Position numbers and translations under genes: made by a program. From positions 1-6,741 of the forward strand of contig WLGA01000060.1 in the NCBI GenBank assembly GCA_009703445.1: 6,741 nucleotides of DNA, written 5' to 3'. The notes below the pieces were generated by a model. The model did not search any database. It saw only the letters and a list, made by a program, of their open reading frames with translations, and had not been told where the DNA came from. This DNA comes from Actinomycetota bacterium (GTDB lineage Bacteria; Actinomycetota; Actinomycetes; Actinomycetales; Microbacteriaceae). Positions 1 through 5,852 of the stretch are shown here, piece by piece; position 1 is the stretch's first letter, and each line of letters begins with the position of its first letter.

Positions 1-410
1 ACCGTCATTACCAACAGCTGATCGAATTCCTGGAGCAAATCCAAGAACGGTTCGACATCGGTTCCTGGTTTGATTGCTACACCCGCGCGAGCGCCGATGG
101 CTCGAATGGACCTCGCCAAGGCCACCGGATTCTCTGAAGCTTCGGCATGGAAAGTGACCGAGTAGGCGCCCGTCTCGGCATAGCCCGGTGCCCACTTGTC
201 TACGTTGGCAATCATCAGATGAACATCAAGCGGTTTCGGTGCAATCTGCTGCATGCGAGCGACCATCGGTAGACCAAAGGTTAGGTTTGGCACAAAATTG
301 TTATCCATGACATCAACATGGATGAGGTCGCTGTTGGCGATGGTGCCGAAATCACGCTCAAAGTTCACGAAGTCGGCAGAAAGAATGCTGGGATTAATGC
401 GCGCTGACAT
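1..410 (-). CDS. rpe: Ribulose-phosphate 3-epimerase, C-terminal part cut by window edge
   Basis: Rpe interconverts ribulose 5-phosphate and xylulose 5-phosphate in the pentose phosphate pathway. The window holds the first 136 codons plus two bases of a protein usually near 220 residues. The translation opens MSARINPSILSADF, the standard N-terminus of this TIM-barrel family, followed by HVDVMDNNFVPNLTFG (31-46), DVHLMI (62-67), TFHAEA (86-91) and a phosphate-side segment GVAIKPGT. His31, Asp33 and His64 match the metal-binding positions of the family, with Asp33 also a likely catalytic acid/base; the fourth ligand and second catalytic Asp lie beyond the edge. The window stops just as the MTVNPGFGGQ motif would begin. 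The ATG at 410 is 13 nt after the rsmB stop, with only a weak AGG upstream, so it probably belongs to the same transcript. The reading is intact as far as it goes. Confidence 0.96.
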   Translation of the reverse strand, partial: MSARINPSILSADFVNFERDFGTIANSDLIHVDVMDNNFVPNLTFGLPMVARMQQIAPKPLDVHLMIANVDKWAPGYAETGAYSVTFHAEASENPVALARSIRAIGARAGVAIKPGTDVEPFLDLLQEFDQLLVMT

Positions 411-423
411 GGTTTCAGCCTAA

Positions 424-1794
424 CTACTTGCTCTTCTGAATCAACGCAATAAACATCGCATCGGTTTGATTCAAATCTGGCCAAAGCTGAGCAGTCTTGC
501 GATTGCGATTGAGGTGAAGGTGTGGGTTGATCTCTGCAAGAACCGCATTTGCGTCCATCAGTTGAAACTCTTCGCCCAGTTTCTTCTGGCCCCAGTCGAT
601 AATCGCTGTGGTCTCACCCTGGTGAGGCGAACAGGTCACATAGGCAAGGATGCCTCCCGGCTTCAATGCGCCCCAAGCACTTGCGAGCAGCTCCTGCTGA
701 AGTGAAGCAAGCTCGGCGACATCGTTTTGCTGCTTGCGCCAACGAGCTTCAGGTCGACGACGTAGCGCTCCTAAGCCCGTGCAAGGCGCGTCGAGGAGGA
801 TGCGGTCATACTTCTCTGGGCTAGATTCGCCGATGCCTCGACCATCTTCAACCGTGACCCTGATGTGAGAATCGATGGTTTCCAATGCTTGCTGGACTAG
901 CTTCGCGCGGTGAGGCTGAAGTTCGTTGGCAATGAATTGGATGTTGTTGAGCTTTGCTTCGGCAGCCATCAATGCAGCTTTTCCGCCGGGCCCAGCGCAC
1001 ATGTCAAGCCAGATTTCTCCGGCCTTGGCCGGGGCAGCATCAACCAGCGCGAGTGCTGCAAGCTGCGAGCCTTGGTCTTGAACACGGATGCGACCCTCGC
1101 GGAATGCGGCCAACTGGTTCGGGTCTCCCCCGTCGAGCAGAGCTCCAATCGGGCTGGCTGGGCCAACCTCAAGGTCCTCGAAGTCGCGCTTCGTTGCCAG
1201 ACCTGGCAACGCAACCAAGCTAACCAGCGGCGCAATATTGTCGGCGAGCAGCAGGTCTCGCAGGTTGTCTTTTCGGCCGTCTACCTTGAGCGCCTGCTCT
1301 AGCGCGCGAACCACCCAGATTGGGTGAGAGAACTCGACCGCAAGACGTTCATAAGGGTCTTTGATGTGGCTAAGAACAATGTCTTCCCATTCGTCGCGCG
1401 TTCTCTCGGAGACTCGGCGAAGAACGCCGTTCACAAACCCCTCGGCGCCTCGGCTCAGGTGACCCTTGGTGAGGTTTACGGTTTCGCTGAGTGCAGCGTG
1501 AGATGGAACGCGCATGCCGAGGATCTGGTGCGCGCCGAGGCGAAGAACAATCAGTGCCTCGATGTCGATTTCGTCGCTGTAGCGTTGCGCACATTCCTCG
1601 ATGACTCGGTCATAAAAAAGTTGCCAGCGAAGAGTGCCAAAGGCCATCTCCTGTGCGAAGCCTGTGTCGCGCGAATCTAGTTTCGATTCGGTCAAAAGCT
1701 TAGGTAGCAGAAGGTTGGCGTAAGCGTCGTTCAGCTCGACTGCTCGAAGCAGGTCGAGAGCGATGGTGCGCGCGGTGGTCTTCTTGTTATACAT
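424..1794 (-). CDS. rsmB: 16S rRNA (cytosine-967-C5) methyltransferase, RsmB/Fmu/Sun family
   Basis: RsmB uses SAM to methylate carbon 5 of C967 (E. coli numbering) in 16S rRNA during small-subunit assembly. The 456-residue protein has the two-part family layout. A NusB-like all-helical RNA-binding domain (about 5-135) contains YANLLLPKLL (25-34), LRLGAHQI (84-91), VPSHAALSETVNL (96-108) and FVNGVLRRV (120-128). The Rossmann-type methyltransferase domain has VQDQGSQLAAL (238-248), the SAM-binding motif LDMCAGPGGK (263-272), motif IV DAPCTGLG with Cys338, and motif VI TCSP with Cys388. In this family the TCS cysteine attacks C6 of the base and the DAPC cysteine helps release the product. The C-terminal TDAMFIALI is also typical. 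The ATG at 1794 overlaps the fmt stop, and a GAAAG six bases upstream could serve as ribosome site. C967 as the target is inferred from family membership. It is slightly longer than the E. coli protein (429 aa). Confidence 0.95.
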   Translation of the reverse strand: MYNKKTTARTIALDLLRAVELNDAYANLLLPKLLTESKLDSRDTGFAQEMAFGTLRWQLFYDRVIEECAQRYSDEIDIEALIVLRLGAHQILGMRVPSHAALSETVNLTKGHLSRGAEGFVNGVLRRVSERTRDEWEDIVLSHIKDPYERLAVEFSHPIWVVRALEQALKVDGRKDNLRDLLLADNIAPLVSLVALPGLATKRDFEDLEVGPASPIGALLDGGDPNQLAAFREGRIRVQDQGSQLAALALVDAAPAKAGEIWLDMCAGPGGKAALMAAEAKLNNIQFIANELQPHRAKLVQQALETIDSHIRVTVEDGRGIGESSPEKYDRILLDAPCTGLGALRRRPEARWRKQQNDVAELASLQQELLASAWGALKPGGILAYVTCSPHQGETTAIIDWGQKKLGEEFQLMDANAVLAEINPHLHLNRNRKTAQLWPDLNQTDAMFIALIQKSK

Positions 1795-1805
1795 AAATCA
1801 CTTTC
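1787..1805 (-). promoter_or_regulatory. fmt/rsmB stop-start overlap with rsmB ribosome site
   Basis: On the minus strand the end of fmt reads TAT-GTA-TAA and the rsmB start ATG-TAT-AAC lies inside it in another frame, so the genes share 8 nt (1787-1794). GAAAG at 1805-1801, within the fmt lysine codons, is six bases before the ATG and can act as a Shine-Dalgarno site. The arrangement fits translational coupling, with ribosomes ending fmt restarting on rsmB; that consequence is inference. Confidence 0.6.
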
Positions 1806-2743
1806 TTGCCGGCGGTCATCCCACGAGCCCAATCGCTAGATGACATTGGCTTTTTGCCTGCCGGTTGAACAGTCTTTAGTTCGAGTAGTGTGCCCTGCCC
1901 ACAGGTAACCAGCACACGTTCTTTATCGATTCGAACGGAGCCAACCAACGTTTCCTCGCCCGCAAGTGCTTGCCAGTCAGTTACCCCTAAGGCCCGAGCT
2001 TCGATGATGCGGAAAGCGTCTTCGTCGAGCGTCGTCCAAGCCATCGGTTCAGGATTTAGACCACGGATTTGATTCTCGAGTTCAACCGCTGTTCTGTGCC
2101 AGTCAATTCGAGCGTCGTCGCGGGTTAATTTGTCGGCGGTCGGAAGACTCAGCAGTAGTTCGGAGTCTTGGGCTACAGGTGAGGTCAAATTCGAGGCAAC
2201 CCTTGGTAGCAGTTCCACAAGACCGGAGATCCCGAGATTGGTAAGCCTAGGCAACAGGTCTGCGGTCGACTCGTCTGGCTCGATTACGGTAGGGATCTGA
2301 AGGTGAATCGGGCCCGTATCCATGCCCTTGTCTAGCTGAAAAAGCGTTACGCCGGTCTCACGGTCGCCCGCCATGATTGCCCTCTGAACCGGTGCCGCGC
2401 CCCGCCACTTAGGCAGCAGGCTGTAGTGCAGGTTGATCCAACCCTTTTCGAGAATATCAAGCGCGGCTTGGTCGAGCAGTGCGCCATAGGCCACAATGAT
2501 GCCCAGGTCAGCCCCGGTGGCCTTTAGTTGCAAGCGAGTGGCTTCGTCGACTCGATTTGCTTTGATTACCGGAAGCCCAAGTTCATCGGCTGCGTCTGCG
2601 ACGGCAGATTGGGTGAGAATCTTTTTGCGCCCGACAGGCGCATCGGTGCGGGTAAGCACCGCGACCACTTCGAATGCTGAGTTGGCAAGTGCCCGCAAGG
2701 TTTGCGCTGCGTTAGCAGGCGTTCCGGCGAATACTATTTTCAA
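1787..2743 (-). CDS. fmt: Methionyl-tRNA formyltransferase, TTG start
   Basis: Fmt transfers the formyl group of 10-formyltetrahydrofolate to the amino group of initiator Met-tRNA, giving the fMet-tRNA used to start bacterial translation. The 318-residue protein has the family's normal length. The N-terminal Rossmann-type domain begins KIVFAGTP and contains VAYGALL (84-90), NLHYSLLPKWRGAAP (104-118) and the MDTGPI segment (141-146). The expected catalytic triad is present as Asn104, His106 and Asp142. The C-terminal tRNA-binding domain starts near residue 205 (KLTRDDARIDW), with IRGLNPEPMAW at 226-236 and the closing QPAGKKPM at 293-300. The start is TTG at 2743: no ATG or GTG lies between it and the in-frame TAG that ends priA, and it places the conserved KIVFAGTP right at the N-terminus. 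The priA-fmt gap is 24 nt. The last 8 nt overlap rsmB. Confidence 0.97.
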   Translation of the reverse strand: MKIVFAGTPANAAQTLRALANSAFEVVAVLTRTDAPVGRKKILTQSAVADAADELGLPVIKANRVDEATRLQLKATGADLGIIVAYGALLDQAALDILEKGWINLHYSLLPKWRGAAPVQRAIMAGDRETGVTLFQLDKGMDTGPIHLQIPTVIEPDESTADLLPRLTNLGISGLVELLPRVASNLTSPVAQDSELLLSLPTADKLTRDDARIDWHRTAVELENQIRGLNPEPMAWTTLDEDAFRIIEARALGVTDWQALAGEETLVGSVRIDKERVLVTCGQGTLLELKTVQPAGKKPMSSSDWARGMTAGKKVIYV

Positions 2744-2761
2744 AAACCAACCAAACCTTTC
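2741..2761 (-). promoter_or_regulatory. fmt translation start region: GAAAGG and TTG start codon
   Basis: On the minus strand the 24-nt gap after the priA TAG contains GAAAGG (2761-2756), a fair match to the anti-Shine-Dalgarno sequence, then a T/G-rich stretch of 12 nt and the TTG start (2743-2741). The spacing is longer than the usual 5-9 nt. This is the only purine-rich site available and TTG is the only start-type codon in frame before the conserved KIVFAGTP, so together they decide the start. I see no -10/-35 promoter in this short gap. Confidence 0.6.
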
Positions 2762-2767
2762 AAGGCT

Positions 2768-4642
2768 CTAGATTACTGTGTCCATTTTGATTTGAATCGG
2801 ACGCTGAGCGCGCCCCGATTTGGCGCTAACTCGCTTCGACCCAGCGGTCGCCAGCAGGACCTGCGCCTTTAGGGTTGTCGCAAGTGTCCCTCCCTGGGAA
2901 TATTCGTATCGAATCAGGGCTCGCCAGTCGTCCACGGCCGCGTTCTTTGCAGTGACCGGCATCGGGCCAAGAATTTCGATGTCTTCAGGTAGCGATTCGA
3001 GCACTTTGCTAAGCAAATCGCGTTCGCCACTCAGTGATGCCATGCGAATAAATGGGGGGAACCGAAGTTCGGCCCTTGACTGGTACTCGTGCTGCGCCAA
3101 CTCTGCCTGTGACCAGAGTGCAAATTTTTGACCTAGGAAGCCCTGTAGCCCGACGGCAACCGCTAGACCGCCCGATTTCATCAGCGCAATCGCGTTTGAC
3201 CAGATGCGAATGGCATCCTCACTGGCACGCAGGTTGTCACGAGATAGAAGTTCGTTGCAGTCCAGGAGCACAACTGCTCCGTAACCACCATCCACCCGAG
3301 GCTCCGCACCTGGTGTGGAAACCACAATCTGCTTACCGGTAGGAACTCTTTCGAGTCGGTTTTCGCCATTGGACTCAATAATCTTGATGCCGGGGAAAGC
3401 CTTGCCGAACTCGGCTGAGGTTCTTGTTGCTCCTGCGCGACCCTGTTTTAGCCCTCGATCGCCGCAGGCTGGGCAACTGAATCCGAGGTTGTGAGCGTTG
3501 CACCAACGGCAACGAGGTTGGTTTTGAGAGTCAATCCAGAGCGGTCCGGCACAGTTGACACATTTCGCGCGATCGCCACAGCCGGAACAGTATGCCGAAA
3601 CCGATTGGCCGCGCGAGGCAACCTGAACCAAGACCGAGTCGCCGTTTTCTAGAGCGCGACGAATGGCCTGCCAGGCGAGAGAATCAACCCGCGCGTTGGT
3701 CTCTGATATTGCGAGCTTTGGAACCGCGAAGGGAATCGAGATGTCTTGCAGGTAGCCAATTTCAACCAGGCGTTCGATCTCGCTAGATCTCGCGTGTGCG
3801 GCAAACAGTAGGTTGACTCCGGTTTGGCTTTGTCGAATCAATGCCACATCTCGTGCGTTGCTATAGGGAGAAGTCGGTTCCTGGAGGTTGCTGTCACCGT
3901 CATCCCAGATGACGATCTCGCCCAGGTTTGTCACCGGCGCATAGAGCGCAGCGCGGCTGCCTACTACGACCGCGGCTGCAGGCGTCAGGCATCGCAGGAA
4001 CGCCGAATATCTGAGCGAGTTGGTTTGCTGTGACGTGTAATCCACGATGTTTTCGGCGGCCGTCTTTTTTGACAACTCGGAGAGCAGCACCGCCTGATCT
4101 CGGTAGTCGGGCACAACCAGGATGGTTGACTCCCCCGCCTCAAGGTTGGCTATCGCACGACTGACGAGTTGCTGCACCCAAATCGGGCCGAGCTCGTTGG
4201 TTCGGGGTTCGACGAAGACAAAGGAACGTTGTCCGGTGCCAATGCGCCTAATTGGGGTCGTGTCTAGTGGGGCGCCTGACGCAAGCCACTTCTTTTCAAC
4301 GGCCACGGACCGAGTCGGGATAGCGAGCTTGAATACATCTGCGATCGTCACAGCCTGGCGGTCTGCCACGGCACGGCAGAGCCGGTAAATCTCCGGAGTT
4401 AGAACAGAGACGGGCGAAACCAAGTCTTCGAGTCGGGCTAGTTTGCCGGCAAATTCCGATTCTTTGACTAGTTCGACTACGAATCCGTCAGAAAGTCCGG
4501 CACCGCGACCAAACGGAACGCGAACTCTTGAGCCGACAGTGATTTCACCGCGAAGGGCTTCAGTTACTTCGTAGTCGAAGAGCCGGTCTAGTTGCGGAAG
4601 CGGCGAGTCAATCGCGACTCTGGCGACACCAAAGCCTGTCAT
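2768..4642 (-). CDS. priA: Primosomal protein N' (PriA), actinobacterial type without helicase motifs
   Basis: PriA recognises stalled or collapsed replication forks and starts replisome reloading. This 624-residue protein has the family order. The N-terminal 3'-end-binding domain is at about 5-105 (ARVAIDSPLPQLDRLFDYEV, GSRVRVPFG). A degenerate ATPase lobe follows, with VVGSRAALYAPVTNLG at 226-241 and NARDVA at 262-267. The zinc region has eight cysteines in four CxxC pairs (352/355, 361/364, 378/381, 390/393). The C-terminal domain begins near RFPPFIRMASLSG (527-539). The Walker A motif GxTGSGKT is not recognisable, the Walker B DEEHD position reads DDGDS (247-251), and the QxxGRxGR motif VI is absent. 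Actinobacterial PriA proteins such as the mycobacterial one are known to lack detectable helicase motifs, so this is a lineage trait rather than decay; the frame is intact. It most likely acts as a fork-binding and loading factor without unwinding activity (inference). The ATG start lies 9 nt after the metK stop, with only a weak AGG upstream. Confidence 0.94.
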   Translation of the reverse strand: MTGFGVARVAIDSPLPQLDRLFDYEVTEALRGEITVGSRVRVPFGRGAGLSDGFVVELVKESEFAGKLARLEDLVSPVSVLTPEIYRLCRAVADRQAVTIADVFKLAIPTRSVAVEKKWLASGAPLDTTPIRRIGTGQRSFVFVEPRTNELGPIWVQQLVSRAIANLEAGESTILVVPDYRDQAVLLSELSKKTAAENIVDYTSQQTNSLRYSAFLRCLTPAAAVVVGSRAALYAPVTNLGEIVIWDDGDSNLQEPTSPYSNARDVALIRQSQTGVNLLFAAHARSSEIERLVEIGYLQDISIPFAVPKLAISETNARVDSLAWQAIRRALENGDSVLVQVASRGQSVSAYCSGCGDRAKCVNCAGPLWIDSQNQPRCRWCNAHNLGFSCPACGDRGLKQGRAGATRTSAEFGKAFPGIKIIESNGENRLERVPTGKQIVVSTPGAEPRVDGGYGAVVLLDCNELLSRDNLRASEDAIRIWSNAIALMKSGGLAVAVGLQGFLGQKFALWSQAELAQHEYQSRAELRFPPFIRMASLSGERDLLSKVLESLPEDIEILGPMPVTAKNAAVDDWRALIRYEYSQGGTLATTLKAQVLLATAGSKRVSAKSGRAQRPIQIKMDTVI

Positions 4643-4651
4643 GAATGCTGC

Positions 4652-5845
4652 CTAGGCGTTTACTGCCGCGCGGAGTGCATCGGCGCGGTCTAGGGCTTCC
4701 CAGGTGAACTCTGGAAGCTCTCGACCGAAGTGCCCATACGCGGCGGTCTTTGAATAGATCGGACGGAGCAGCTGCAAGCTTTCGATGATTGCCTTAGGGC
4801 GAAGATCGAACACCTCGTTGATTGCGGCCACAATCGCCTCGTCGGCAACCTTGCCGGTGCCGAAGGTTTCAACATACAAACCAACCGGACGAGCAACACC
4901 AATCGCGTAAGCAACCTGAACCTCAACACGGTCAGCCAACCCAGCAGCGACCACGTTCTTTGCCACGTGACGAAGCGCGTAAGCTGCCGAACGGTCAACC
5001 TTTGATGGGTCTTTGCCAGAGAAGGCTCCTCCACCGTGACGGCTAGCACCGCCATAGGTGTCAACAATGATCTTGCGACCGGTCAAACCAGCATCACCCA
5101 TCGGCCCACCGACAACAAAGGTTCCGGTTGGGTTGATGAACAACTTCACACCTGAATAGTCAAGGCCGGTCTGTTCAAGAATCGGGTTGATCACGCTCTC
5201 GCGCATCGCATCAACGATGTCAGAGTGTGAAACGCCAGGGTTGTGCTGAGTTGAGAGAACAACCGCTTCAATGGTCTTCGGGGTTGTGCCCTCGTAACCA
5301 ACGGTTACCTGGGTTTTACCATCCGGGCGGAGGAATGAAACCTCGCCGCTCTTACGAACCGAAGCCAAACGCTCCGACAAACGGTGAGAGATGTGAATGG
5401 CCGTTGGCATCAAAGTCGTGGTCTCGTTGGTTGCATAACCAAACATGATTCCCTGGTCACCGGCACCCTGGGCGTCAAAACGGTCAACCGAACCGCCCTC
5501 GCGAGTTTCAAAGCCGGTGTCAACACCCTGGGCAATGTCTGGAGACTGCTGGCCAATCGAGATCGAAACGCCACAGCTTGCACCATCGAAACCGATGTCA
5601 GAGCTGGTGTAACCAATTTCCTGAACTTTTTCACGAACCAAGCGAGGGATCTCAACGTATCCAGCAGTGGTTACTTCACCGGCAACGTGAACTAGACCCG
5701 TGGTGACCATGGTCTCAACGGCAACACGTGAATTCGGGTCTTGTTCGAGCATCGCATCAAGAATTGCATCCGAAATCTGGTCACAGATCTTGTCTGGGTG
5801 ACCCTCGGTTACAGATTCAGAAGTGAATAGTCTTAGCTCGCTCAT
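4652..5845 (-). CDS. metK: S-adenosylmethionine synthetase (methionine adenosyltransferase)
   Basis: MetK forms S-adenosylmethionine, PPi and Pi from ATP and methionine, supplying the cell's methyl donor; the family works in the cytosol as a tetramer needing Mg2+ and K+. The 397-residue length is normal and all signatures are present: TSESVTEGHPDK at residues 8-19 (His16, Asp18 and Lys19 at the ATP site), IGQQSPDIAQGVD at 97-109, the GAGDQGIMFGYA signature at 127-138, DAGLTGRK at 251-258, and the glycine-rich GGGAFSGKDPSKVDRSAAY at 271-289. The ATG at 5845 gives the standard N-terminus with the GHPDK motif 14 residues in. Its ribosome site is poor: only GACGG right next to the ATG and AAGAGA farther out. 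It starts 7 nt after the coaBC stop and ends 9 nt before priA, so it is probably co-transcribed with both. No room exists for a SAM riboswitch directly upstream. Codon choice favours GTT for valine, suggesting higher expression than its neighbours. Confidence 0.98.
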   Translation of the reverse strand: MSELRLFTSESVTEGHPDKICDQISDAILDAMLEQDPNSRVAVETMVTTGLVHVAGEVTTAGYVEIPRLVREKVQEIGYTSSDIGFDGASCGVSISIGQQSPDIAQGVDTGFETREGGSVDRFDAQGAGDQGIMFGYATNETTTLMPTAIHISHRLSERLASVRKSGEVSFLRPDGKTQVTVGYEGTTPKTIEAVVLSTQHNPGVSHSDIVDAMRESVINPILEQTGLDYSGVKLFINPTGTFVVGGPMGDAGLTGRKIIVDTYGGASRHGGGAFSGKDPSKVDRSAAYALRHVAKNVVAAGLADRVEVQVAYAIGVARPVGLYVETFGTGKVADEAIVAAINEVFDLRPKAIIESLQLLRPIYSKTAAYGHFGRELPEFTWEALDRADALRAAVNA

Positions 5846-5852
5846 CCGTCAA

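Noticed and set aside
910..1302. Plus-strand open frame of 130 codons opposite rsmB
   Set aside because: It is antisense to the SAM-domain part of rsmB, whose conserved motifs fix the true frame. The translation resembles no family I know and no ribosome site stands out.
1324..1680. Plus-strand open frame of 118 codons opposite the rsmB N-terminal domain
   Set aside because: It lies wholly within the NusB-like coding region on the other strand and shows no recognisable domain; it is best explained as a shadow of rsmB codon use.
2744..2767. Terminator or promoter between priA and fmt
   Set aside because: The 24-nt gap has no inverted repeat with a T run and no -10/-35 pair; its T/G-rich stretch is too short to call.
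2820..3131. Plus-strand open frame of 103 codons opposite priA
   Set aside because: It is antisense to the conserved C-terminal PriA domain, with low-complexity, Ser/Arg-rich translation and no family resemblance.
5384..5695. Plus-strand open frame of 103 codons opposite metK
   Set aside because: It overlaps the MetK signature regions on the opposite strand; biased metK codons readily leave the reverse frames open.
5846..5852. Possible SAM riboswitch or promoter in front of metK
   Set aside because: Only 7 nt separate coaBC and metK. A SAM riboswitch needs about 100 nt and would have to lie inside coaBC; I see no sign of one.
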